From Pseudomonadota bacterium (GTDB lineage Bacteria > Pseudomonadota > Gammaproteobacteria > Burkholderiales > Rhodocyclaceae): a DNA stretch of 64,000 nucleotides. Each line of letters starts with the position of its first letter. Within the stretch, counting starts at the first letter, position 1. Positions 29,902-42,191 of the stretch are shown piece by piece. The notes under the pieces are model-generated. The model was not told the origin of the DNA, ran no database searches, and saw only the letters and a program-made list of their open reading frames with translations. Where the stretch lies: the NCBI GenBank assembly GCA_008501585.1, contig QQUN01000030.1:1-64000 (forward strand). The letters are read 5' to 3'. The position numbers and the translations under genes were made by a program.

Positions 29902-31494
29902 ATGAATTATTCCGATCCGACCGTCGCGCTGGCGACACTCCGGAGCCTCAACCCGGTCAACGTGGTCCAGAGCTACGACACCATCGTGGCCATCGTGGCA
30001 GCCCTGCACGCCACGCCGCCGTCACCGGAGTTGCACTTCGAGGTGCTCGAAAGCGCCCGCACGTCGATCGCCTTCGTTCAGGACGAGCTGGCCAAGCGCT
30101 ACGCCGACCACCCCCTGCCACCCGACAGCGTCGAAGAAGCCACGCTGGAGAAGGTGGTCAAGCTGTGGCAGGAGCTGGCCCGCTCCTACGCCCAGATCGC
30201 CCAGCGCGACGCCACCCGCGAGGCGCTGGCCGCCCAGCGGCCGACGCTGCTGCAGCGCCGCCTGCACTACAGCGGCAACGTGCTGCTCGAATACTTCCGC
30301 GCCCATCGTGCCGTACCCAAGGGCCTGTGGCTGGATTTCCATGCCGGCTACGCGGTGGCCGAACAACAAGGTGTGGCCCGCACCCGCGTGGCCGATCCAC
30401 TGAACGAGGTCTGGAAGGCACAGAGCAGCATCGAAGCCTATGTGGCCGTGCTGCTGGTCGACCTCTCCAACCCCTTCGGCCGCAGCCAGCGCGAATTTGC
30501 CTGGGTCTGTCGCTGGGCGCAGCGCTTCGCCCCCTACTGCGCACTGCACCTGCCGCAGGACGCCGAAAAGCCCGGCACCTACGCCATGGACCTGAGCCGC
30601 GACCACGGCCTGCGCCCGATCGCCACGCTGGCCAGCTCACCGCACCTGCGCCGTTTCGACGGCAGCCGGCTGGCCGGGCAGATTCAGGCCGTGCTGACCC
30701 AGTTCAAGCAGGGCGTCACCCCCACCTCTCTCGGCCTGGGCGACGACTGCTCCACCGAGGCGGGCGGGCGGCTGCTGCTGTCCTTGTACCGCCCCTGGGG
30801 CCTGGCCTCGGCCGGCCGGCGCTACACGCGCCGCGCCACCCGGGGCCGGCTCAGCCTGTGCTGCGACTGGGACGCCATCGGCTTCTATGTGCTGGGCAAG
30901 CCCTTCGAATCGCCCAAGACGACGACCTTCAACCCGCTGCAGACCGACATTGCGGCCATCACCTTCGGCGAACGCGCCGAGGAGGTGCCGATGCAGCCCG
31001 AAGCACTCAAGCGCATCGCCATCGAGCGCGGCTACATTCCGCAGCTGTGGGAGATCCTCGACCAGTCGGTGGGCGGCTTCCGCCTGCAGTCGCAACCCAA
31101 TGCCCAGCGTTTCGAACACCACCAGCTGGTCGGCATCCGCCCGCCCGATGGCCAGCACTATCTGCTCGCCCATATCAGCTGGCTGATGTATCGCCCCGAC
31201 GGCGTCATGGAGCTGGGCGTCCACGTCATGCCCGGCCTGCCCGAAGGCGTCGCCACCCGCCTGGTCGGCCTGCATGCCAGCGCCCGCGACCCGTACCGGC
31301 TGGGCTTCCTGCTGCCGGCCGTGCCGGCGCTGAAGGCACAGCCCAGCCTGGTGCTGCCGGCGGGCTGGTATCACGCGCAGCGCATCGTCGAACTGAAGAT
31401 GGGCGATGACACCATGCAGATCCGGCTCAACCGGCTGGTGACGCGCGGCAGCAATTTCGACCGGGTCGAATTCACCACCCTCGGGCGGGGCTGA
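29902..31494 (+). CDS. Conserved hypothetical protein with PilZ-like motif
   Basis: A 530-aa soluble protein with no signal peptide or membrane segment. The N-terminal 270 residues are mostly helical. Around residues 300-440 the text RRATRGRLSLCCDW and, at residues 387-392, DQSVGG followed by FRL recall the RxxxR and (D/N)xSxxG elements of c-di-GMP-binding PilZ domains, though their spacing is unusual. A long betaproteobacterial family of this general shape is known to me only as hypothetical. AGGGAC precedes the ATG at 29902. Confidence 0.6.
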   Translation: MNYSDPTVALATLRSLNPVNVVQSYDTIVAIVAALHATPPSPELHFEVLESARTSIAFVQDELAKRYADHPLPPDSVEEATLEKVVKLWQELARSYAQIAQRDATREALAAQRPTLLQRRLHYSGNVLLEYFRAHRAVPKGLWLDFHAGYAVAEQQGVARTRVADPLNEVWKAQSSIEAYVAVLLVDLSNPFGRSQREFAWVCRWAQRFAPYCALHLPQDAEKPGTYAMDLSRDHGLRPIATLASSPHLRRFDGSRLAGQIQAVLTQFKQGVTPTSLGLGDDCSTEAGGRLLLSLYRPWGLASAGRRYTRRATRGRLSLCCDWDAIGFYVLGKPFESPKTTTFNPLQTDIAAITFGERAEEVPMQPEALKRIAIERGYIPQLWEILDQSVGGFRLQSQPNAQRFEHHQLVGIRPPDGQHYLLAHISWLMYRPDGVMELGVHVMPGLPEGVATRLVGLHASARDPYRLGFLLPAVPALKAQPSLVLPAGWYHAQRIVELKMGDDTMQIRLNRLVTRGSNFDRVEFTTLGRG

Positions 31495-31506
31495 TCGCCC
31501 GCACCG

Positions 31507-32811
31507 TCAATCGGCGGGGGTGTCCGGCACCGCCGGCAGGATGCGACGCGCCGGCAGGACGGCGCAAAAGCAGCTGCCTTCGCCCGGCGAACTCACCACC
31601 TTGAGTTCCGCCTGGTGGCGGGTCAGTACATGCTTGACGATCGCCAGGCCCAGACCGGTGCCGCCGGTTTCCCGCGAGCGGCCGCGGTCAACGCGGTAGA
31701 AACGCTCGGTCAGCCGGGGAATGTGCTCCGGCGCAATGCCGATGCCATCGTCTTCGACACAGAACTCGCCCGCCCCGGTGTCGAGCACCCGCCAGCGCAA
31801 CTGCACCTTGCCGCCGGCCGGCGTGTAGCGGATGGCGTTGCTGGCCAGGTTGGCGAAGGCGCTGTGCAGTTCCTTGGCACTGCCTAGGAGGCGGCATGGA
31901 TCGCTGGCCACCACGCCCACCTGGTGGCGACCCGCCGACAAGGCTTCGGTCTCGCGTGCCACCTCGCGCACCAGCCCCGCCACGTCGAACACGTCTTCGG
32001 CCGGTTGCGGCGCGCCGGTCTCCAGCGCAGAGAGGACCAGCAGGTCCTGGATCAGGCGCTGCATGCGCGCCGCCTGCTCGTGCGCCATCGTCAGGTAGCG
32101 CTGCAGCTCGTCGTGCGGCACATCTTCCAGGCCATCGAGCACGGTCTCGATGAAGCCCGACACCACGGTCAGGGGGGTGCGCAGCTCATGCGACACGTTG
32201 GCCACGAAATCGCGGCGCATGGTTTCCAGCCGCTCGATCTGAGTCACATCGCGCGAGATGATCATGCGGCGGCCGTCGCCAAAGGTGATGACCTGCACCA
32301 GCAAGGCAGCGCCGCGACGCCGCACGGGATGGAACAGAAAGGGCTCGCTGTAGTCACCGGACTCGAGGTAATGCACGAAGTCCGGCTGGCGCACCAGGTT
32401 GGTGATGGGGGCGCCGCGGTCGCGCGTCGGGTCAAGGCCGAGATCTTCGGCCGCGCGGCGGTTGATCCATTCGATATTACCGGTCAGCGACAGGTACATC
32501 ACCCCGTCGGGCATGGCCTGGCTGGCATCACGGAAGCGGTCGAGCTCGGCGCCGAGCTTGGCCCGCTCGGCACTGGCCTGGCGCACATTGCGATTGAGAT
32601 CGGAATAGACCAGATCCCACAGGCCGCTGGCTTGCGGCAGCGGCTGGCCCGTCGGCTGCTGGGTCCAGCGCACCAGGCGGGCCAGATACCCGTGGTGGCG
32701 GATCATCACCCACAACAGCCCGGCCAGGGCGATCAGGCTGCCCAGCAGGGGCGAGACCAGCACGGCAAAGGGGATGGCCAGCGCGGCAATCAGCGCCAGC
32801 GAACTGACCAA
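31507..32811 (-). CDS. phoR: Phosphate regulon sensor histidine kinase PhoR
   Basis: A sensor kinase with N-terminal membrane segments, a PAS domain (residues about 95-200), HisKA with phospho-His in FVANVSHELRTPLTVVSGF, and HATPase motifs NAIRYTPAGG, DDGIGIAPEH and GTGLGLAIVKH. It partners PhoB just upstream. From the TTG at 32811 it has 434 residues. No ATG or GTG lies in frame upstream; an ATT at 32841, ten codons earlier and 7 bases behind GGGGG, would give a more PhoR-like start (IHTARYVWTALV), so the true start is uncertain. Confidence 0.9.
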   Translation of the reverse strand: MVSSLALIAALAIPFAVLVSPLLGSLIALAGLLWVMIRHHGYLARLVRWTQQPTGQPLPQASGLWDLVYSDLNRNVRQASAERAKLGAELDRFRDASQAMPDGVMYLSLTGNIEWINRRAAEDLGLDPTRDRGAPITNLVRQPDFVHYLESGDYSEPFLFHPVRRRGAALLVQVITFGDGRRMIISRDVTQIERLETMRRDFVANVSHELRTPLTVVSGFIETVLDGLEDVPHDELQRYLTMAHEQAARMQRLIQDLLVLSALETGAPQPAEDVFDVAGLVREVARETEALSAGRHQVGVVASDPCRLLGSAKELHSAFANLASNAIRYTPAGGKVQLRWRVLDTGAGEFCVEDDGIGIAPEHIPRLTERFYRVDRGRSRETGGTGLGLAIVKHVLTRHQAELKVVSSPGEGSCFCAVLPARRILPAVPDTPAD

Positions 32812-32877
32812 GGCGGTCCAGACATAACGCGCAGTGTGAATCGTGATTCCCCCGGGGCAGACGTGATGACGCGCGAA

Positions 32878-33588
<711 letters not shown>

Positions 33589-33614
33589 GACGACACTCCA
33601 AATCGGTCGACGAC

Positions 33615-33648
33615 AGTCTATTGCAGGTATTTGACGATTTCATGACAC
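33615..33648 (-). promoter_or_regulatory. Pho-box promoter of phoB
   Basis: On the minus strand, GTGTCAT-GAAA-TCGTCAA (33648-33631) matches the two-repeat Pho box (CTGTCAT, 4 bases, CTGTCAT) with 6/7 and 4/7 positions. Exactly 10 bases follow to a -10-like TAGACT (33620-33615), the spacing of PhoB-activated promoters, 26 bases before the phoB start. This suggests autoregulation. Confidence 0.65.
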
Positions 33649-33759
33649 GTCATGCCCCCGCAACCTGATATCGCCCCCGACCCGGCCAAGCTTCGTGCCG
33701 GCATCGGGTATCATTGCGTACTCCGTTAACTCTGCGGGCCAACGGCCCGGGTTGCGACT

Positions 33760-34188
33760 ATGGCTGGCCTCGACTCGACCACTCCCCTGCCCACCGACAT
33801 CGTGCTGCGCACCCAGTCCCGGGTGCTGGAAATCGCCTTCGACAACGGCGCGCGCTATGCCCTGCCGTTCGAATTCCTGCGCGTCTATTCGCCCTCTGCC
33901 GAGGTGCGCGGACATGGCGCGGGGCAGGAAACCCTGCAAACCGGCAAGCGCAACGTCCTGCTCCAGGCCGTCGAACCGGTGGGCAACTACGCCGTCAAGC
34001 TGGTGTTCTCCGACGGCCACGACAGCGGCCTGTATTCATGGGACTACCTGCTGATGCTGGGCGAACAGCACGACACGCTGTGGCAGGACTATCTGGACCG
34101 GCTGGCCGCCGAACACGCCAGCCGCGATATCGACACCACCACCCGGCCCGCCACCGGCGGCAGCTGCGGCGCGGGACACAAGCACTGA
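33760..34188 (+). CDS. DUF971 (GBBH-like N-terminal) protein
   Basis: A 142-aa protein of the DUF971 family: [31 protein letters not shown] and [28 protein letters not shown]. The domain occurs at the N-terminus of gamma-butyrobetaine hydroxylases and in iron-sulfur contexts, and stand-alone copies usually sit ahead of ubiE in betaproteobacteria, as here. The tail ([10 protein letters not shown]) may bind metal. Its TGA overlaps the ubiE ATG. Confidence 0.88.
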   Translation: MAGLDSTTPLPTDIVLRTQSRVLEIAFDNGARYALPFEFLRVYSPSAEVRGHGAGQETLQTGKRNVLLQAVEPVGNYAVKLVFSDGHDSGLYSWDYLLMLGEQHDTLWQDYLDRLAAEHASRDIDTTTRPATGGSCGAGHKH

Positions 34189-34928
34189 TGAACGACAAGA
34201 CCACTCACTTCGGATTCGAATCGGTCGCCGAGACCGACAAAGCCAAACGCGTTGCCGGCGTCTTCTCCTCGGTCGCCAGCCGCTACGACATCATGAACGA
34301 CCTGATGTCCTTTGGACTGCACCGCATCTGGAAAGCCTTCACCATCCAGATCGCCGGCGTGCGGCCGGGCCACCGGGTCCTCGACGTTGCCGGCGGCACC
34401 GCCGACCTGTCGCTGGCCTTCGCCAGGCGCGTCGGGCCGACCGGCCAGGTCTGGCTGACCGACATCAACGGCGCCATGCTCTCGCACGGCCGCGACCGCG
34501 TCATCGACCGCGGCCACGCGCTGCCGGTGGCGCAGTGCGATGCCGAGAAGCTGCCCTTCCCCGACAACTACTTCAACCTGGTCACGGTCGCCTTCGGCCT
34601 GCGCAACATGACGCACAAGGATGCCGCGCTGGCTGAAATGCGGCGCGTGCTCAAACCGGGCGGCCAGCTGCTGGTGCTCGAGTTCTCGCAGGTCTACAAA
34701 CCGCTCGCACCCGCCTACGACCTCTACTCGTTCAAGCTGCTGCCCTGGCTCGGCCAGAAGGTGGCCGGCGATGCCGACAGCTACCGCTATCTGGCCGAAT
34801 CCATCCGCATGCATCCGCCGCAGGAAGAATTGAAGGCACTGATGGAACAGATCGGCCTCGAGAAGGTCGACTACTTCAACATGACCGGTGGCGTCGTCGC
34901 GCTGCACCGGGGCTTCAAGATCCACTGA
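34188..34928 (+). CDS. ubiE: Ubiquinone/menaquinone C-methyltransferase UbiE
   Basis: A 246-aa SAM methyltransferase with family signatures [18 protein letters not shown] (near residue 32), SAM loop [15 protein letters not shown], and [33 protein letters not shown]. It methylates the ubiquinone ring (and demethylmenaquinone where present). ATG overlaps the DUF971 stop, indicating coupling. Confidence 0.96.
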   Translation: MNDKTTHFGFESVAETDKAKRVAGVFSSVASRYDIMNDLMSFGLHRIWKAFTIQIAGVRPGHRVLDVAGGTADLSLAFARRVGPTGQVWLTDINGAMLSHGRDRVIDRGHALPVAQCDAEKLPFPDNYFNLVTVAFGLRNMTHKDAALAEMRRVLKPGGQLLVLEFSQVYKPLAPAYDLYSFKLLPWLGQKVAGDADSYRYLAESIRMHPPQEELKALMEQIGLEKVDYFNMTGGVVALHRGFKIH

Positions 34929-34940
34929 CAGGAGTCTTAG

Positions 34941-35780
34941 ATGATGCGTAGTTTTGTTGCGTTGATTGCCTGCGCCCTGACCTTCGGCCTGGCCACCGGC
35001 GAGGCCGAAGCCAAGCGCTTTGGCGGCAGCAAGTCCTTCGGCATGCAGCGTAGCGCGCCTGCCACGCCCCCCAAGGCTGCCCCGACGGCCCCCACGGCGG
35101 CAGCCACCCCGGGCGCCGCCCCCAAGCGCAATAGCTGGCTTGGCCCGATCGCCGGCCTGGCCGCCGGCCTGGGCCTTGCCGCCCTGTTCTCCCATCTGGG
35201 CCTGGGCGAGGAGTTGGGCAGCCTGCTGCTGATCGCACTGCTGGCTTTTGCCGCCTTCGCGCTCTTCCGTCGCTTCTCCCGGTCGGCGCAGGGGCGTGCG
35301 CCACAAGGCATGCAGTACGCCGGGCCGACACCGGCCGACGCACCGCAAGACACCCGCTTCACCGGCAACACGGCCGCCAGCGGCGGTGTGGCCAGCGCCC
35401 GCAGCGGCTTTGAGGACTTCGACGAGGCGGGTTTCCTGCGCCAGGCGAAGATCAACTTCATCCGCATGCAGGCCGCCTACGATGCCGGCAACCTGGACGA
35501 CATCCGCGCCTTCACCACGCCCGACGTGTTCGCCGAGGTCAAGATGCAGCTCGACGAGCGTGCCGGCGCCGCGCAACAGACCGATGTGGTGGACCTCTCC
35601 GCCGACATGATCGAAGTCACCCGCGAGGGCGAACGCTACATCGTCAGCGTGCGTTTCCACGGCCTGATCCGCGAGAACCGCGACACCGCGCCCGAAGCCT
35701 TCGATGAAGTGTGGCACCTGACCAAACCGGTCGCCGGTGACGGCGGCTGGCTGGTGTCCGGCATCCAGCAGGCCCACTGA
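34941..35780 (+). CDS. Tim44-like domain membrane protein
   Basis: A 279-aa protein with a signal peptide, a short Ala/Pro/Thr-rich linker (about residues 37-60), two hydrophobic segments (residues 66-105), and a C-terminal Tim44-like/NTF2-fold domain (FLRQAKINFIRMQAAYDAGNLDDIRAFTTPDVFAEVKMQL). Such proteins sit between ubiE and ubiJ in many betaproteobacteria; a part in quinone assembly is plausible but unproven. Confidence 0.85.
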   Translation: MMRSFVALIACALTFGLATGEAEAKRFGGSKSFGMQRSAPATPPKAAPTAPTAAATPGAAPKRNSWLGPIAGLAAGLGLAALFSHLGLGEELGSLLLIALLAFAAFALFRRFSRSAQGRAPQGMQYAGPTPADAPQDTRFTGNTAASGGVASARSGFEDFDEAGFLRQAKINFIRMQAAYDAGNLDDIRAFTTPDVFAEVKMQLDERAGAAQQTDVVDLSADMIEVTREGERYIVSVRFHGLIRENRDTAPEAFDEVWHLTKPVAGDGGWLVSGIQQAH

Positions 35781-35783
35781 GCG

Positions 35784-36371
35784 ATGCTCTCGGCCAGCGT
35801 CATCGCCGGGCTCAATCACCTGCTCGGGCAGGCTGACTGGGCACGGCGGCGTCTGCGCGAACACGAAGGCGCCGTCGCGGAGGTCGCGCTGGGCGGCACC
35901 GTCCTGCGCCTGGGCATCGGGGCCGACGGTTATTTTCAGGCCGCACCCGACGACACCGCGCCGTCGGTCACCATCAGCCTGCCACCGGCGGCAGTCGCAC
36001 GGCTGCCCGACGGTGTCGGGGCGGTGATGGCCGAGGTCAAGATCAGCGGCCAGGCCGACCTGGCCGACACGCTGAGCTTTGTTTTCCGGCATTTGCGCTG
36101 GGACGGCGAGGCCGATCTGGCCCGCATGCTTGGCCCGATTATCGGACGGCGTGTCCATCTGACCGCCAGCCGCCTGGCGCACGCATTGCCCGACGCCGGC
36201 ACCCGCCTGGTCGCCAATGCGAGCGAGTATCTGGCCCACGAGGGGCAGCTGCTGGTGCCACGGGCGGCGCTCAGCGCCCACGCCGAGCGACTGCGCCAGG
36301 TGCGCGACACCATGAGTCGCCTCGACAAACGGATCAAACGCCTGGCGACACCGACAAGCGCCCGCGCCTGA
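35784..36371 (+). CDS. ubiJ: Ubiquinone biosynthesis accessory factor UbiJ (SCP2 domain)
   Basis: A 195-aa protein with N-terminal SCP2-like lipid-binding fold (residues 5-110) and helical C-terminus, the layout of UbiJ, which carries hydrophobic ubiquinone intermediates in the Ubi complex. ATG is 4 bases behind the Tim44-like gene. ubiB, the usual next gene, is absent: a terminator follows. Confidence 0.85.
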   Translation: MLSASVIAGLNHLLGQADWARRRLREHEGAVAEVALGGTVLRLGIGADGYFQAAPDDTAPSVTISLPPAAVARLPDGVGAVMAEVKISGQADLADTLSFVFRHLRWDGEADLARMLGPIIGRRVHLTASRLAHALPDAGTRLVANASEYLAHEGQLLVPRAALSAHAERLRQVRDTMSRLDKRIKRLATPTSARA

Positions 36372-36413
36372 TCGCACCGAACCCGTGCCCGCTCACGGCA
36401 AGCCCATCGTAGA

Positions 36414-36447
36414 AAAGAAAAAGCAGCCCGAGGGCTGCTTTTTCTTT
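36414..36447. terminator. Bidirectional terminator between ubiJ and atpC
   Basis: A long, almost perfect inverted repeat (AAAGAAAAAGCAGCC pairing with GGCTGCTTTTTCTTT, tetraloop) has a T run on both strands, so it can end the ubi and the atp transcripts, which converge here. Confidence 0.92.
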
Positions 36448-36464
36448 GGCGACAGCTGAGTGGC

Positions 36465-36890
36465 TCAGTGACGCGGATTGCGCAGTTTCTTGATCGCGGC
36501 CAGCTGGGCGATCGCTTCGGCCAGCTCGGCTTGCGCCGCGGCGTAGTCGATCTCCGCGTTCTGGTTCTGCAAGGCCTCTTCAGCGCGACGCTTCGCTTCC
36601 AACGCCTTGGCTTCGTCGAGATCCTTGCCGCGAATCGCGGTATCGGCCAGCACCGTCACGCGCCCCGGCTGGACTTCCAGCAGGCCACCGGCGACGAACA
36701 CCAGCTCTTCTTCCGATTGATTCTGCGCCTTGACGCGAACCGCACCCGGCCGGATGCGGGTCATCAGCGGCATGTGGCCGGGCAGAATACCCAGCTCGCC
36801 CGATTCCCCCGGCAAGGCAACGAATTCCGCCAGCCCGGAAAAGATTTCCTCTTCTGCGCTGACGATGTCTACATGTACGGTCATAGCCAT
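36465..36890 (-). CDS. atpC: F-type ATP synthase subunit epsilon
   Basis: A 141-aa epsilon subunit: N-terminal beta-sandwich ([42 protein letters not shown]) and C-terminal helical hairpin. It regulates rotation and ATPase activity. ATG at 36890 chosen for GGAGG 8 bases upstream; a second ATG two codons later is also possible. Last gene of the atp operon. Confidence 0.95.
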   Translation of the reverse strand: MAMTVHVDIVSAEEEIFSGLAEFVALPGESGELGILPGHMPLMTRIRPGAVRVKAQNQSEEELVFVAGGLLEVQPGRVTVLADTAIRGKDLDEAKALEAKRRAEEALQNQNAEIDYAAAQAELAEAIAQLAAIKKLRNPRH

Positions 36891-36944
36891 AACTTTATCC
36901 TCCGATTCTGCCCCGTCCGCAAGGGGACGGGGCATTGGGCATGC

Positions 36945-38354
<1,410 letters not shown>

Positions 38355-38370
38355 TTAAATCAATAATCCG

Positions 38371-39240
38371 TTAGACCGCGGCGGCGCCGGCGACGATTTC
38401 CGAGAGCTCTTTCGTGATGGCCGCCTGACGGGTCTTGTTGTAGACCAGTTGCAGCTCGCCAATCACGTTTTTCGCGTTGTCGGAGGCCGCCTTCATGGCC
38501 ACCATCCGCGCGCTCTGTTCGGACGCCATGTTCTCGGCCACAGCCTGATACACCAGGGCCTCGACGTAACGCACCAGCATTTCATCAATGACCACCTGGG
38601 GATCCGGCTCGTACAAGTAGTCCCACGTACCTTCAGGCGCGCCCAGCCGATCGCCGGTGAGCGGCAACAGCTGCTCGACCTGCGCTTCCTGCTTCATCGT
38701 GTTGATGAAGCGGGTGTAGGCGATATAGACCACGTCAAGCTCGCCATTCTGGAACGCGTCCAGCATGACCTTGACCGGGCCGATCAGCTTTTCGAGGTGC
38801 GGGGTGTCACCGAGTTGGATCGCGTGCGAGGCCACCTTGACGCCCACACGCTGCATGAACCCGTAACCCTTGTTGCCGATGCAGGTAGCACGAATATCGG
38901 TTGCACCCTGGGCTTGCCACTGCTTCATCTCGGCCATGGTCTGGCGCAGGATGTTGGTGTTCAAGCCGCCGCAGAGGCCCTTGTCCGTGGTCACGACGAT
39001 GACGCCGACACGCTTGCCGTCGTTCTTCTTGGCCAGGAACGGGTGCTGATACTCGGTGATGTTCGCCTGAGACAGGTTCGCGGCGAGTCGGCGGATCTTC
39101 TCGGCGTACGGACGGGCGGCACGCATGCGTTCCTGCGCTTTGCGCATTTTCGATGCGGCCACCATTTCCATGGCCTTCGTGATCTTGCGAGTGTTCTGAA
39201 CACTCTTGATCTTCGTACGGATTTCCTTACCGCTTGCCAT
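38371..39240 (-). CDS. atpG: F-type ATP synthase subunit gamma
   Basis: A 289-aa rotor subunit with the conserved N-terminal coiled coil ([33 protein letters not shown]) and C-terminal helix ([46 protein letters not shown]). Connects the c-ring to the catalytic head. Between atpA and atpD as usual. Confidence 0.97.
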   Translation of the reverse strand: MASGKEIRTKIKSVQNTRKITKAMEMVAASKMRKAQERMRAARPYAEKIRRLAANLSQANITEYQHPFLAKKNDGKRVGVIVVTTDKGLCGGLNTNILRQTMAEMKQWQAQGATDIRATCIGNKGYGFMQRVGVKVASHAIQLGDTPHLEKLIGPVKVMLDAFQNGELDVVYIAYTRFINTMKQEAQVEQLLPLTGDRLGAPEGTWDYLYEPDPQVVIDEMLVRYVEALVYQAVAENMASEQSARMVAMKAASDNAKNVIGELQLVYNKTRQAAITKELSEIVAGAAAV

Positions 39241-39261
39241 ATTCCGTCTCCGTACGCTGCG

Positions 39262-40800
39262 TTAAGCCCAGCTCTTCTTGAACTCTTCGATCGCGGACAC
39301 CAGGGTCTTCTCGTCGTCACCGTCGAGATTCAGGGTGCTGGCGATCTTTTCGATCAGAGCCGAGTACTTGGTCTTGATGAATTGATGCAGCGCCGATTCG
39401 CAGGCCAGCACGCGGGACACTTCAACGTCGTCGAAGTAGCCGTTGTTCGAGGCATACAGCGTCACCGCCATGTCGGCGACCGACAGGGGCGCGTACTGCG
39501 GCTGCTTCATCAGTTCGGTGACCAGGCGGCCACGCTCGAGCTGCTTGCGGGTGGCTTCGTCCAGATCGGAAGCAAACTGCGCAAATGCCGCCAGTTCGCG
39601 GTACTGGGCCAGGGCCAGACGCACACCGCCGCCGAGCTTCTTGATGACCTTGGTCTGGGCAGCACCACCGACGCGCGACACCGAGATACCGGCGTTGATG
39701 GCGGGACGGATACCAGCGTTGAACAGGTCGGTCTCGAGGAAGATCTGGCCGTCGGTAATCGAGATCACGTTGGTCGGCACGAAGGCGGACACGTCACCGG
39801 CCTGGGTTTCGATCACCGGCAGGGCGGTCAGCGAACCGGTCTTGCCTTTGACTTCACCGTTGGTGAACTTCTCGACGTAGTCGGCGTTAACACGCGCAGC
39901 GCGCTCGAGCAGGCGGGAGTGCAGGTAGAACACGTCGCCCGGGTAGGCTTCACGGCCCGGCGGACGGCGCAGCAGCAGCGAGACCTGACGATAGGCCCAG
40001 GCTTGCTTGGTCAGATCGTCATAAACGATCAGCGCGTCCTGACCACGGTCGCGGAAGTACTCGCCCATGGTGCAGCCCGAGTAGGCCGACAGGTACTGCA
40101 TGGCGGCCGATTCGGAAGCGGTGGCGGCGACGACGACGGTGTATTCCATCGCGCCGTTTTCTTCCAGCTTGCGCACCACGTTGGCAACGGTCGAGGCTTT
40201 CTGACCGATGGCAACATAGACGCAGAACATGTTCTGGCCTTTCTGGTTGATGATCGCGTCGACGGCGACGGCGGTCTTGCCCGTCTGGCGGTCGCCAATG
40301 ATCAGCTCACGCTGGCCACGGCCGACCGGCACCATCGAGTCGACCGACTTCAGACCGGTCTGCACCGGCTGCGAGACGGACTGACGGTCGATCACGCCCG
40401 GGGCGACCTTTTCGATCTTGTCGGTCAGCTTGGCGTTGATCGGGCCCTTGCCGTCGATCGGCTGACCCAGCGCATTGACCACGCGGCCAACCAGCTCGGG
40501 GCCGACGGGCACTTCGAGGATGCGGCCGGTGGCCTTGACGGTGTCGCCTTCGATGATGTGCTCGTATTCGCCGAGCACCACGGCGCCGACCGAGTCACGC
40601 TCGAGGTTGAGCGCCAAACCAAAGGTATTGCCGGGGAACTCCAGCATTTCGCCTTGCATCACGTCGGCGAGACCGTGAATACGACAAATACCGTCCGTAA
40701 CGGACACGACGGTACCTTCGTTGCGCGAGGTCGCGGCAAGCTGCAGGTCCTGAATCCGGCTCTTAATCAGATCACTGATTTCAGAGGGGTTAAGTTGCAT
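39262..40800 (-). CDS. atpA: F-type ATP synthase subunit alpha
   Basis: A 512-aa regulatory nucleotide-binding subunit starting [16 protein letters not shown], with P-loop [10 protein letters not shown] near residue 170 and the alpha-family stretch [34 protein letters not shown]. Normal length. The ATG at 40800 is preceded by AGGAGC. Confidence 0.97.
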   Translation of the reverse strand: MQLNPSEISDLIKSRIQDLQLAATSRNEGTVVSVTDGICRIHGLADVMQGEMLEFPGNTFGLALNLERDSVGAVVLGEYEHIIEGDTVKATGRILEVPVGPELVGRVVNALGQPIDGKGPINAKLTDKIEKVAPGVIDRQSVSQPVQTGLKSVDSMVPVGRGQRELIIGDRQTGKTAVAVDAIINQKGQNMFCVYVAIGQKASTVANVVRKLEENGAMEYTVVVAATASESAAMQYLSAYSGCTMGEYFRDRGQDALIVYDDLTKQAWAYRQVSLLLRRPPGREAYPGDVFYLHSRLLERAARVNADYVEKFTNGEVKGKTGSLTALPVIETQAGDVSAFVPTNVISITDGQIFLETDLFNAGIRPAINAGISVSRVGGAAQTKVIKKLGGGVRLALAQYRELAAFAQFASDLDEATRKQLERGRLVTELMKQPQYAPLSVADMAVTLYASNNGYFDDVEVSRVLACESALHQFIKTKYSALIEKIASTLNLDGDDEKTLVSAIEEFKKSWA

Positions 40801-40810
40801 TCCAATGCTC

Positions 40811-41347
40811 CTAATTCTTAAGCGCAGCGGCCATGTTCGCGAGCTTGCCGCGGACCGAGGCGTCGATAACGTCATCGCCAATGGTGATGGTCACCCCCCC
40901 GATCAGGGCGGGATCCACCGACACGGACACATTCAGCTTGGCCTTGAAGCGGCCCTCAAGCTGTTCGGTCAGCGTCTTCAGCGCGGCGTCGTCGAGCGGG
41001 AAGGCGGAAACGATGTCCGCATCCAGCACGCCTTCGTGTTCGTTCTTACGTTCAACGAACAGGTCACGGATCTCGGGAAGCACCTGCAGACGTTCATTTT
41101 CGATCAACACGCGCACGAAGTTCTTCTGTGCGTCGTCGAAGGAACCACCGACGATCCCGATAAACAGCTCGGCCAGCTTTTCGGCGCCGAGCTTGGGATC
41201 ATTGATGCATGCTTTCATCTGCGGATCGGCGGCGGCAAAGGCCATCCGATCCAGAGCTTCCGACCAGGGCCCCAGCGCACCAGCCCCTTGAGCCAGCTTG
41301 AAGGCGGCTTCAGCGTAGGGGCGCGCGATGGTGACGTTCTCGGCCAT
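40811..41347 (-). CDS. atpH: F-type ATP synthase subunit delta
   Basis: A 178-aa delta subunit (OSCP homologue): [20 protein letters not shown] at the start and [31 protein letters not shown] near the end are family hallmarks. It joins the head to the peripheral stalk. Only 3 bases separate it from atpF. Confidence 0.95.
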   Translation of the reverse strand: MAENVTIARPYAEAAFKLAQGAGALGPWSEALDRMAFAAADPQMKACINDPKLGAEKLAELFIGIVGGSFDDAQKNFVRVLIENERLQVLPEIRDLFVERKNEHEGVLDADIVSAFPLDDAALKTLTEQLEGRFKAKLNVSVSVDPALIGGVTITIGDDVIDASVRGKLANMAAALKN

Positions 41348-41350
41348 GAC

Positions 41351-41824
41351 TTATTGCAGTTCCTGTTTCAGGTTTGCCAGCAGTTCGGCGTGGACCTTGG
41401 CATCCACTTCCTTGCGCAGGATCTTTTCCGCGCCGGAGAGGGCCAGGATGGCAATTTGATCACGCAGGGCTTCCTTGGCACGTTGGGCAGCAGCGGCGGC
41501 TTCGCCTTCTGCGGCTTCTCGTGCGGCGGTAATGATGCGGCCAGCTTCGGCACGGGCCTCGTCGATCAGAGCGGCTGCCTGCTTTTCAGCAGAGGTGCGC
41601 ACGTCGCCGGCGGATTCGCGGGCTTTGCGCATTTCCTCGACAACCTTCTTCTCGGCGTGGGCCAGATCAGCCTTCGCTTTGTCCGCAGCCGCCAGCCCGT
41701 CCGCGACCTTCTGTGCCCGTTCGTCGAGCGCCTTCACAATGGGCGGCCACACGAATTTCATCGTGAAGACGACCAGAATGAAGAACACCACGAGCTGAGC
41801 GATCAGGGTAGCGTTCAGATTCAC
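41351..41824 (-). CDS. atpF: F-type ATP synthase subunit b
   Basis: A 157-aa peripheral-stalk subunit with one N-terminal membrane helix (LIAQLVVFFILVVFTMKFVWPPIVKAL) and a long Ala/Glu/Lys-rich helix that dimerises. Standard length and position. Confidence 0.95.
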   Translation of the reverse strand: MNLNATLIAQLVVFFILVVFTMKFVWPPIVKALDERAQKVADGLAAADKAKADLAHAEKKVVEEMRKARESAGDVRTSAEKQAAALIDEARAEAGRIITAAREAAEGEAAAAAQRAKEALRDQIAILALSGAEKILRKEVDAKVHAELLANLKQELQ

Positions 41825-41871
41825 GTTGCGATGTCCTTATGGTTCGTTGGGAGAAACAAACGACCCGGAGA

Positions 41872-42165
<294 letters not shown>

Positions 42166-42191
42166 TTAAAAAGAAACTTGAAAACTTGTAA

